A DNA stretch of 64,000 bases from Madurella fahalii (taxonomy: Eukaryota > Ascomycota > Sordariomycetes > Sordariales). The stretch lies in NCBI GenBank assembly GCA_029876055.1, contig CM056875.1:5543001-5607000 (forward strand), in the 5' to 3' direction. The translations under genes and the position numbers were made by a program. This document shows positions 12,594 to 21,683 of the stretch, one piece after another (the stretch's first letter is position 1; each line of letters opens with the position of its first letter). Under the pieces are notes generated by a model. It ran no database searches, had not been told where the DNA came from, and was given only the letters and a program-made list of their open reading frames with translations.

Positions 12594-14123
12594 ATGGTCC
12601 AGCACGGCGCGGCATTCCCCACGCGGCCGGTGGCCCAGTTGCTCGGGTCCAATGGTAGGTTCTCTGTGGTTTATGATGAGGGGGCCTGGTTTCCTGCTGT
12701 CTTTCTTTGCCGTTATTAGAGATGCCGAAACTCGGGGCGCTCCTATTCTCCGCGATGGTGCCCTGGCATCAACACCCACTGGCTGGGATAATTTTGTCAT
12801 CTCTCACAAGCGCTAGCGTGTTCGAAGCCACCCTAAGCTGAGATGGCAGTAAAACGTGCTAAGCCGGCGAGCGCTTAACACGGTTGGGGGCTGGCCTCCG
12901 TTGCTGCCCCGTTCCCTCAAACGATGACGCCTTATTCTCCGATGCCAACCTCTTATCAAAGGAAAACTAGCTGACCCCCACTCCCAGGCCCCATCCATGC
13001 AGTAGCCTACTCTGCCTCTCCGGGTACTTACATCCTTACCGGCTCCGACGACCGTTCCATCCGGCTCTACAACCCCTCCCCAACCAGCAGCTCCTCCAGC
13101 ATCAGCAACAGCATCACCGCCAAACCCGCCTCTTCCTCCTCCCCAAGTCCATCCCTACCGCCGCCGCTGCCGCCGCCGCCGCCACCAGGCCGCCTCATCC
13201 AAACCTACACCGCTCACGCCTACGCCGTCCTCTCGCTCTCGGTTTCCTCGTCCAATGCGCACTTCGCCTCTGCCGGCGGCGACCGCGCCGTGCTCCTCTG
13301 GGACGTCGCCACCGCGCAGACCATCCGGCGCTTCGGCTCCGCCTCGACGGCCGCCAGCCACACGGGGCGGGTCAACTGCGTGGCGTTTGCCGGGGCCGAC
13401 GACGGCCTGGTCGTGTCGGGTGGGCTGGACTGCACGGTGCGCATCTGGGACGTCCGGTCCGGCTCCGCCGGCGGCGGCGGCGGCGGCAAGGCGGTGCAGG
13501 TGCTCGCGGACGCCAGGGACGCCGTGACCTGCCTGGGCGTGACGGGCGCCGCCGAGATCGTGGCCGGGAGCGTCGACGGCCGCGTGCGCGCCTACGACGT
13601 CCGCATGGGCCGGTGCGTCACCGACGTGTTCCCCGCGAGCGTGACCAGCTTGTGCCTGGCGAGGGACGGCCGGACGGCGCTCGTCGGGACGCTGGATAGT
13701 AAGCTCAGGCTGATGGATCGGGGGAGCGGGACCTGCCTCCGGACGTATGCCGATGCCGGGTGGCGGAATGAGGAGCTGCGGGTGCAGAGCGTGCTCGGCG
13801 GAGGGGAAAGGTGGGTGGTTGTTGGAGATGAGATGACTGGCACTGGTGCTGGTGCTGGTGCTGGTGGTGGCATTGGAGGAGGAGAAGGGAATGTAGGCCG
13901 GGTCTGGGCGTGGGATTTGCTCACCGGCAAGTTGGTCGCTACGATACCTATTCCCTGGAGCGGCAACGGCGGGAATGATGCCCGGAAGAAGGTGGTTGGG
14001 AGGGACGGCAGGGAGAAGGAGCGTAAGAACGTGGTGAGCTGTATAGCGTGGAAGGAGGGAGGGTTTGGGGACCAGTTCTGCGTTGGCGGCACCTCGGGCG
14101 TGGTCACGGTGTTTGGACGGTGA
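12594..14123 (+). CDS. WD40-repeat protein, WDR83/MORG1-like
   Basis: Two exons, 12594-12654 and 12988-14123, split by a 333-nt intron (GTAGGT...CTCCCAG with a CTGAC branch site) give 398 residues. The first ATG starts a short basic leader, and the split glycine codon joins directly into the first WD repeat. Successive WD40 blades are visible, with D-R-S-I-R-L-Y, D-R-A-V-L-L-W-D and D-C-T-V-R-I-W-D type blade ends, then weaker blades to the C-terminus. A Pro/Ser-rich insertion lies after blade 1 and a Gly-rich insertion near the end. WDR83/MORG1 proteins are seven-bladed scaffolds linked to MAP kinase signalling and to the spliceosome; the specific role here is inferred from resemblance. It converges on the mannosyltransferase gene 377 nt downstream. 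The intron is long for this window, so an extra internal exon cannot be excluded. Confidence 0.8.
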
Positions 14124-14500
14124 TCTATCCCTGGAATGAGATGAAGATAAACGCCAGGCACTGGTAAACGTAAAACAAATGTACTTCAGAAGGCACTGTG
14201 GACGCTGGCAGCCGAACCCCTATTGGCATGCCCGCATGCTGCCGCTCCCAAGTCTAACCTCTACCGATCCATACCGCCTCGTCCCAGGACTTTTCATAAT
14301 TAATCTACAGCATTAATGATCATGAACCGCCTGCGCCAGACACCTTCCTGCAGTCCATATGCTTTGGTACTCCTAACCCTAGCGTGACAGTATCCCATGT
14401 ACAGCAAACATCGGCCGAAGGTTGCCAGCCCTGTGTCTACGGCTGCCGGGTTGGATGTGACTCGGCATCGTCTCAGTTTCCCAGCCGCAAGGCTACTACC
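14124..14500. other. Convergent 3' intergenic region
   Basis: Shared 3' flank of the WD40 gene and the mannosyltransferase gene. No coding signal. It contains one telomere-like CCTAACCCTAG at 14372-14382. Confidence 0.7.
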
Positions 14501-15843
14501 TCAACCCTGGCCAACGAACTTGAACCAGTTGGGCCGGCAGTCTTCCTTGTAGAGGAAAGACTCGCCGTCAGTGAAGCGGCCGGTCACACAGCCCTTGCAC
14601 TTGGGCGAATTGGGGCAGTTGAAGTAGGGGATGTGTTGGTACCCAATGTCGCGGAACCTAGCAAGTATTGTCAGCGGTCACGGTGGTAATGCCGACGATG
14701 ACTCGAAATACACACCAGTGAATGCGATGCTTGTCCTCAAACAGCCCGAGGGCGATGCTGTGGACCGGGGCATCACCCCAGCGCTCATAAAAGAAACCGC
14801 CGGCCCTGTCGAGGTGGTTGAAGTAGTCCTCGTAGGCCTTGCTCCGCCAGAAGCTCATGTCGCCAATCTCAAAGTTGCTCCAGAAGTGGCAGGTCGAGTA
14901 GCCATTGGCTTTTTCGTTATGCTCCGGCCGGCGCGTCTTGTCAGTCAGCCAGTCCATGGCGTTAGACTTGTGCAGGTACTCGGGGTGTTCGGCGAGGAAC
15001 TTTTCGGTCTCGGGCCACAGCGTCGGGATGGATTGGGGCGAATCGTACAGGTTGATGGTGAAGCCGTACGTCTTGTTGTTGTCCTGCATGTAGCGGAAGA
15101 CGTCATAGTCGACGTCGCAGAAGAAGTGCACGTTGGGCTCGACACGCCAGTAGTATTGCATGTCGGCCAGCGCCGGGTGCTTGTAGAACAGACCGCTATT
15201 CCAGCGGCACATCTGGTGGTACGATACCTTGTCTGCATATTGCACGTCCTGTTCCAGGAGGATCTTGGCCGACTCCTTAAACAGGTCCTCGTTGATCCAT
15301 GACGGCACCTCCCAGTGCTCCTTGGGAATTAGTTCTGTCCTGGGTCAGCCCTGCCGCATCTCTCATAAACTTGTCGGGCATGTCCCTACCGTATCTGCAC
15401 TCAGCTTTTGTCGCCGCCGATGTCTTCTTCTTGAACTCTTCTGTAAAGGGTACGTCGTTGAAGAAAGTCCAGGGGTAGTTGAACTTGGAGTTCCATGTCC
15501 TCTCGAGATCGCCCATCGCCTGCAGAATACCAGGCAGCTCCTCGTTCCGCACCAGCGCCAGCAGCGTGGCATTGATGCGCGCTGTGCCGGCGGGACCCGG
15601 TGCGTATTTGTCGGATGCATATGTTAGGATGCCCTCGGGCTCGCCCGTAGCTTTGTTCGCCGTCAGCATGTGATGCGGATGCATGGGGTTGTCGGATGTC
15701 TTACGGTCTAGGTTGGGATCCCTCTCATGTGGTCCTTGAGGAGTCGGCAAAGGCACTGATGGCTTAAAGATCTGCCATATGAAGAAGCACCACATCACAA
15801 TGGCGGCCAACGCCAGCGCCCTCACGGGGCGAGCGATCGCCAT
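14501..15843 (-). CDS. Alpha-1,2-mannosyltransferase, KRE2/MNT1/KTR family (GT15)
   Basis: Three exons, 15390-15843, 14716-15334 and 14501-14657, with introns of 55 and 58 nt (GTAGGG...CAG and GTGTGT...TAG, both with GCTGAC branch sites), give 409 residues. This is a type II Golgi membrane enzyme: a short cytosolic tail, one membrane anchor at about residues 9-25, a stem, then the GT15 catalytic domain. Family hallmarks are clear, including N-E-E-L near the start of the domain, H-F-W-S-N-F-E-I-G-D, G-G-F-F-Y-E-R-W-G-D-A-P-V-H-S and a Cys-rich end. The family transfers mannose from GDP-mannose onto O-linked or N-linked glycans in the Golgi. The ATG at 15843 immediately precedes the anchor. The gene is divergent from GCP5. 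Which KTR-family paralogue it is cannot be told from sequence alone. Confidence 0.93.
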
Positions 15844-16567
15844 TCTGGAAGTGGGTGGCTCGGTCCGGATTTTCGGTCTGGTCGGTCTTTGGCTGCTGGG
15901 ATAGATCTACCGGCATCCACTTCCGTTACCTGGGTCCTTCATTTACGGACCACGGCGTCGGTGCTCAGAGATGATCTCGAGCCGGTTATGTCTGCGCGTG
16001 CGCGTTGTCGGCTGGGCTCTCGGTTTTGCTGGGCGCTGCGATGCGCTGCGTGTCGGATCCTAGGCAATTAAATCGGACTTGTGGGGCCAATGCAACGGGG
16101 GCCAAAATTTCGGTGGGGAAAAGGGGCGCTGCGAGCCTACGACACCTGATGTCATCTGATAACGTTACTTAAAGTCGAGCCTCCTTGACTCCTTGAAGCC
16201 CGTGCGCCCTCCGGCCGGGGGTTGAACAAACGGTCGGTCGGTTGGGAGTTGCTGCAAACAATGGATTTGAATCTGACAAATAGGATTTGGCCTTCCAAGT
16301 TTGTCTGCTCTCACTTTGCGGGAAGTGTTTATCTAGTCAGAGAGGCACATGAAGTGCCCTGATGAAGTGCTCTGATATCGGTTCATGCCAAGGAGATTCC
16401 GGTCTCAAAGTCGCCTTTTCTGATATGCGTTGACGCCAGAAAACCACGTGCCTGTCGCGTAAAGTGGTTACGCGTCTTGGCCAGTGTTTGGGAGGCCCGC
16501 CATTGCCTGGCCGGGAGACGGTCACCATCCACACTAGCAGAATGCCGAATCCGGAGGGGACAGCAAT
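15844..16567. promoter_or_regulatory. Divergent promoter region between mannosyltransferase and GCP5 genes
   Basis: About 720 nt separate two divergently transcribed genes, so both promoters must lie here. I see no open frame of interest and no named element that I would defend. Confidence 0.6.
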
Positions 16568-19314
16568 ATGGCGTATCTTGCGCACCTGGGAGCCTTGATT
16601 GATGAGCTCGTTGCAGCTGTCACCGCCATCCCAGAGGTGTGCGCCCGTTTTCCCGCCTCATCGTTCCGGCTTCTTGCTGATGCAGATTCCAGGCTCAACA
16701 AGAGAGACGAGATGCCTGTCGCGAGCTTGCGCTGCGCAGCCTGCGACAACACAGATTTGTCAGCACAAATCACTTTGAGGTCCAAGATCGACTGAATGGG
16801 CTGGAAGAGCGCTTCCACGTTGTTGGCCGAGAAGCTCTTGCGGACGCTTTACGGATGCGGCTGGACGCCCTAGAACCGCATCGCAACCAAACCACGCCCG
16901 AAATTCTGCACCTCCTCCTTGAGCTTGCTGATCAACCGGCCCAGAACTCCAGCCTCAGCGACCTAGACCACCTTCTTGAGCCGGAGGAGGACGCGCCACC
17001 CAAGCTGACCTGGCGGGACATTGCCAAAGAAGATGGCTGGAAACAGGAAAGGGACATCTGGCGCTTTGTCGACTACGCTCCCGACTCCAGCGACGAGGAA
17101 GAACCAGACGTGGCGTCAGTAACATCTCTCGAGTCTCTCACCACTGCCTCTTCTACCGAAGACACCCACCAGCGCACCGCCCAAGACTTGGCAGTCAAGC
17201 CGCAGGGCGATGGGCTATTGGAGCAAATCCAAGACACCCAGTCATGGAGACATGCCTCAGTAACAGCGGGAGATGGAAGGATCAGGAAGATCCCCGTTTC
17301 AACGACTCAACTGCTTCGTGAGGCTCTGTTCATGCTAGCCGGTCTTGAGACGAGCTTGTTTGACGCCGAATGCAACCCCATCACAAGGTACCAACTCTGC
17401 GGCGTTTCCTGGGACGCATACAAAGCTTTGGTAACCTCATTCGCCGAATGCGGCCGGAAGCTTGCTCCCTTGCGTGCGTTTTCCAGAGCGAGAGAACAAT
17501 CACCCCTTCTCCAAGTGTTCCAAGCCTCGGTGCAGACGGCCCTGTACACGCTCGACCAGGAACTGGCAGTGTTCCAGAGCCGCCTCGTCGCCTTAGAGCA
17601 GGATATTGTTGTAAGCCTGATAAGCGTCCTGAAGGGACTCGGCCCGACTTTGACGCCCCTCTATGCTCTGTCAGACATCGTACGTCAGGTGCAAGAAGAG
17701 CGAAACACCCACGCCTTCCGGTACCTCGAGCTCCTATACGATGCTGTAGAGGTGGCTCAGCTGCAAGGCCAACGCGCTACATACCGGCTACTTGGTAGCA
17801 TCTTCTTTGACTGCTTCCAGGTCTATCTGAAGCCCATCCGGCTCTGGATGGAAGAAGGGAGACTGCTGCCCGGAGATCGGACCTTCTTCGTTTCCGAGTC
17901 GCCAACAAAGCTGCCGTTGGCCCAAGTCTGGAAAAGCCAGTTTAACCTACTTCGAACCCCAGAGGGCATTCTCTATGCGCCGCGTTTCCTTAAGCCCGCT
18001 ATCCACCGCATCTTCACGGCGGGTAAGAGCATCGTCGTGCTGAAGCACATGAAGCAGGGTGGGTCGACGAGGAAATACCGAACTGGCGCCGAGCCTAAGA
18101 TGGACTTTGGGACCGTCTGTCCAGCCAGTCTTGAGTTCGCTCCTTTCAGCGAGCTCTTCAGCACTGCATTCCACGGGTGGATTCAGAGTAAGCACCACAC
18201 CGCAGCCGCAACACTCCGAGAACTGCTCTTCAGCGCCTACGGGCTATCCCAAGCACTCGACGCCCTGGAACACATATACCTAATGTCTGACGGCGCAAGA
18301 TCGGACGCTTTTGCGTCGTCCATCTTCCGACACCTAGACACTTTCAGCAGCAGCTGGAAAGACCGCTTTACCCTGACCGAGATTGCTCAGGAGGCATTCT
18401 CGGCGTGCATAGACGGTCCCAGGCTCTCAGCCGAGCTCGAGCCGCGCGGCCTAGCGCACAGCGCATTCGCTTCCAGAAGCTCTGTTCGCCTCAGCCTCCC
18501 CGCCATCCGTCTCAACTACCGCCTCAGCTGGCCGGTCCAGATCGTGGTGCCCGAAGACGGGATCCACGGTTACCAGACGATATTCACCTTCCTCCTACAA
18601 ACCCGCCGCGCCATCTCAGTCCTGCAATACCCCATCTCCAAATCCCCCAGTAGCAATGCTGGCACAACAGCTACCACATACTACCTCCTCCGTACGAAAC
18701 TCGTTTGGTTCTGCACCACGCTCCTAACTTACCTGACCACTCTCGTCCTGGCGCCCAACACGGCAAGGCTTCGAGCAGACCTGCGCGACGCGGCGGACGT
18801 GGACGACATGGCAGCGGTGCACGCGTTTTTCATCACGCGCATCGTCAGCGAGTCCTGCCAGGGCAGCAAACTGCAGCCCATACGAGAGTGTATGCTCGAC
18901 ATTTTTGATCTTGCCATCAAGGTGGAGGACGCCCACCGGGCGGAGATGGCGAGGAGGGAAGAGGAGGAGCGCGAGGTGGAACGGCTGTCCATGTCCGTCA
19001 TGGGGTCCCCGTTTAAGGGCATGTCGCCCGCTAAGGCTAAGCGGAAGATGATGATGGGGCGGGGTGGTGAAGAGGACGGGGAAGAGGAAGATGAGGACGA
19101 GGGGTACCTGGTTAAGGGGACTAAGGGAGGCGCCGCAGGGGATGAGGGACGGCCGTATTCTGTGCGTTTGAGGGAGATGCATGGGGATTTTGAGAGGCAT
19201 TTGCGGTTTGTTGCTGGGGGATTGAGGGCCGTGGCGAGGGCGAGTAGAGATGAGGCGGCGGGGAAGTGGGATTTGTTGGCAGAGATGTTGGAAGTTGGGA
19301 TCAGGGATAGATGA
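16568..19314 (+). CDS. Gamma-tubulin complex component, GCP5-like (Spc97/Spc98 family)
   Basis: Exon 1 (16568-16636) and exon 2 (16693-19314), separated by a 56-nt intron (GTGTGC...CCAG), give 896 residues. The intron restores the frame into the first helical segment; without it the N-terminus stops early. The protein has an N-terminal helical region, an acidic stretch with D-E-E-E-P, and two blocks typical of gamma-tubulin ring-complex proteins: the GRIP1-like helices around residues 240-420, and the GRIP2-like region with the conserved L-S-W-P motif near residue 660. A charged low-complexity insertion (E/D/G-rich, about residues 790-850) precedes the end. GCPs nucleate microtubules at the spindle pole body. 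The assignment to GCP5 rather than GCP4 or GCP6 rests on overall resemblance and is less certain than the family. YJU2 follows on the same strand 390 nt downstream. Confidence 0.8.
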
Positions 19315-19437
19315 ATTTTGTAGCGAATGTTTAGGGATTCCCCAACGTGTACTCCAGTATCCAGTACTTGCAAATCGCTATGGTGTTGAGCTGTGAAAGG
19401 AGTCTTGTGTAGGCTGCTTCAGACCCCTGGTAAATAT

Positions 19438-19449
19438 AACCCTAACCCT
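19438..19449 (+). promoter_or_regulatory. Telomere-like (CCCTAA) repeat, possible Tbf1-type site
   Basis: The 12-nt AACCCTAACCCT lies between GCP5 and YJU2, about 255 nt upstream of the YJU2 start codon. Telobox/TTAGGG motifs bind Tbf1-type Myb factors in yeast and occur at promoters of translation and RNA-processing genes. Its function here is inference. Confidence 0.5.
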
Positions 19450-19680
19450 CTTCTTGCTCAGCCGTGCGCTGATTGGGTCCAGGTTTTCAGCCTCAGTGGC
19501 GTTACTATCAGCGCTTTGCGCCTCTTAACAACTTCCCTTATCGTAACCACAATCGGCGCCCTTCAACTACCCGGTACTCTTCCAAACTTTAGACGTTGAC
19601 AATTTCCGTTATCCTCAAACCACAAGGTTGAGATAGTGTCACTATCGTTCCGACCACGAAAATCCATCAATTCCCGGCCG

Positions 19681-19689
19681 AAACCCTAA
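19681..19689 (+). promoter_or_regulatory. Telobox AAACCCTAA directly upstream of YJU2
   Basis: An exact AAACCCTAA lies 15 nt upstream of the YJU2 start codon, so it is in the leader or core promoter. Together with the repeat at 19438-19449 it makes two telomere-like sites in a 390-nt promoter. Confidence 0.5.
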
Positions 19690-19704
19690 ACAACCACCGC
19701 CACC

Positions 19705-20939
19705 ATGTCCGAACGCAAGGTCCTAACCAAATATTACCCCCCGACTTCGACCCCTCCCTCGTCGGCCGCTCTCGCAAGCCAAAGGGAGCAGCTCAAGCCG
19801 GGCCCAAAGTCCAGACCGTCCGACTCATGGCGCCGTTCTCCCTTCGCTGCATCGCCTGCGGTGAATACATGTCAGTCACTGCGACTCTCTCTCTCTCTTC
19901 TCCCTCTCTCCCGCCCTTTTTCTGCGCGAAAGACCCAAAAGCGCTACCCGACAAGGCAAAACTATGCTAACGACAAAATCTCAGGTACCGGGGGCGCAAG
20001 TTCAACGCACGCAAGGAGACGCCGCCGGACGAGCGGTACCTCGGGATCCAGCTGTTCCGCTTCTACATACGGTGCACGCGGTGCTCGGCCGAGATTGTGT
20101 TCCGGACGGACCCCAAGAACCAGGACTACGTGGTGGAGCGGGGCGCCAAGCGCAACACGGAGCCGTGGAAGCGCGGGCTGGCCGACGGCGAGGCCGAGGA
20201 GACGGACGAGCAGCGGCTGGACCGCCTCGAGCGCGAGATGATGGAGCGCGACGGTGACGCCGCCCTCCTCCTCGCCGAGGAGCGCAACGCCATGGCCGAG
20301 CTCGAGGCCAAGACGGCCGACGCCAAGCGCGAGATGGCCGTCGCCGACGCCCTGGACGAGATCCGTAGCCGGAATGCGAGGTTGGAGAGGGCGCAGCGGG
20401 AAGGTGGCGGCACGTTGTTGGATGGTGTTGTCGGGGTAGGGTTGGGGAGGGAAGGGGAGGCGGAGGAGAGGAGGCGGAAGGAGGAGGAGGAGGACGCCGA
20501 GGCGGCGAGGAGGGCGTTCGCGTTTGCGAGGAGGCAAGACATGTTAGAGGAGGTGGTGATGGATGAGGACGAGGATGGCAATGGGGGTGGGAGTGGGAGT
20601 GGGAGTGGGAGTGGGAGTGGGAGTGGGAGTGGGAGTGGGAGTGGGAGTGGGAGTGGGAGTGGGAGTGGGAGTGTGAATGGGACGGTTGGTGATGGGGTTG
20701 CTTCGGGGTCGAGTTCTGATTCGAAACCCGCGTCGCCTTTGGTTGCGGCAGAGTCAAATACGATGCCCCCGCCGGCGGCGCCTCCCAGCTTCAAGAGGCA
20801 GATCAAGAAGAAAAAGGACCATGCGGCTCTGTTGGGCATCAAAAAAAGCAGCCCCTCGTCTGACCGGATACGCCGCCGGGCAAAAGTGACGAACGTTACA
20901 GCACAAATTCCGTACCGCCCGCAGCGAGTTACTGCGTAG
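19705..20939 (+). CDS. yju2: Splicing factor YJU2 (CWC16/CCDC94 family), apparent 1-nt frameshift in exon 1
   Basis: YJU2 joins the spliceosome with the Prp19 complex and promotes first-step catalysis. The start (19705, good CACCATG context) opens with M-S-E-R-K-V-L-T-K-Y-Y-P-P, as in YJU2 of other eukaryotes. A 114-nt intron (19871-19984, GTCAGT...TCAG) splits the codon for Met in G-E-Y-M-Y. Two Cys-x2-Cys pairs (around C-I-A-C and C-T-R-C) form the family zinc site, followed by R-K-F-N-A-R-K-E-T and F-R-F-Y-I-R-C. A coiled, charged C-terminus carries a Gly-Ser repeat. The conserved N-terminus runs in one frame up to the C-run at 19737-19742 and in the next frame after it, so one C seems missing. 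The expected length would be about 373 residues. An assembly error is the likeliest cause in a gene of this importance. Confidence 0.88.
20588..20672 (+). repeat. GGGAGT hexanucleotide repeat coding for Gly-Ser
   Basis: About fourteen nearly perfect GGGAGT units inside the YJU2 C-terminus encode alternating Gly-Ser, a flexible linker likely to vary in length between strains. Confidence 0.9.
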
Positions 20940-21452
20940 CAAAGCTTAAGTCTCAAAAGAGCTTATGTGGACTTTATTTACGGATAACATGAATATACGT
21001 GTCACTCAACGTCGACCCGTTGTCAGTCATCCTGGCGCGGCTCAGACTTGTTCAATCCCGTCCAGTGTCGTGTTGCTGATCCTATCCTGTCCTTTGGAAC
21101 GCCTTGCTTGCGGAAACCAACAAAAGCCCGAGTCTCCTAGAACTCAGATGCGAAGTAAAAAGATAAAAATAAAAAAAAAAGTCCCCAAACCAGATGCGCC
21201 AACTTGCGATGTATACATCACGTGTCATGTCTCTCATCAATGCCATGCTGTCCTCCATGTTCTTCCGGATGAGCACTCCTCAGCAGGCTTCTCCCGTAAC
21301 GCAACGCAACGCAAAGCAAATGACCGAGAGCCTGAGCGATCGTTATTTTCTTTTTCTTTTTCTTTTTCCGCTTTTCAGAGAGCATTAAGAATATCATCTC
21401 AGAAGCACGCTCGCTAGCCCAGGCTTTATCGCACCCCGACATTACGGGGTGG
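20940..21452. other. Intergenic region 3' of YJU2
   Basis: No coding signal found. Contains an A-rich patch near 21165-21180 and a TTTTTC repeat near 21345-21370. It is the shared 3' flank of YJU2 and the small minus-strand frame. Confidence 0.6.
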
Positions 21453-21683
21453 TCAGGTCTGATAACTGTACTCGCTCGGATTCCGCCTCCGGTTAGAGAC
21501 TCCGTCCGGGAGGACAGACGGAGACGGTTGGTCGTGTCGTGTCGACCTCGGCGGCGACTGGGAGATGGCTTCCATCTGCCGCTTCGTGTGTTGGTGCATT
21601 GAGCGGGAGTATGTCCCGAGGTCGACCGGGGGAGGCGGCGACAGGGGCATTGAAACCGAGTATGCTCCTTGAGCGGTCGACAT
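21453..21683 (-). CDS. Small putative protein (76 aa)
   Basis: A short uninterrupted frame with a Pro-rich block (S-P-P-P-P-V-D-L-G-T-Y-S-R) followed by a basic Tyr/His/Gln-rich segment (M-H-Q-H-T-K-R-Q-M-E-A). I do not recognise a domain. It is predicted to be soluble, with no membrane segment or signal peptide. In favour of a real gene are its non-repetitive, fungal-looking composition and its isolated position convergent to YJU2 with free upstream sequence. Against it is its small size. It could also be the last exon of a larger gene, although I saw no clear upstream exon. Confidence 0.45.
   Translation of the reverse strand: MSTAQGAYSVSMPLSPPPPVDLGTYSRSMHQHTKRQMEAISQSPPRSTRHDQPSPSVLPDGVSNRRRNPSEYSYQT

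Noticed and set aside
20002..20956. Long minus-strand frames opposite YJU2 (His-Ser and Leu-Pro repeats)
   Set aside because: They are antisense shadows of the YJU2 coding sequence and its Gly-Ser repeat.
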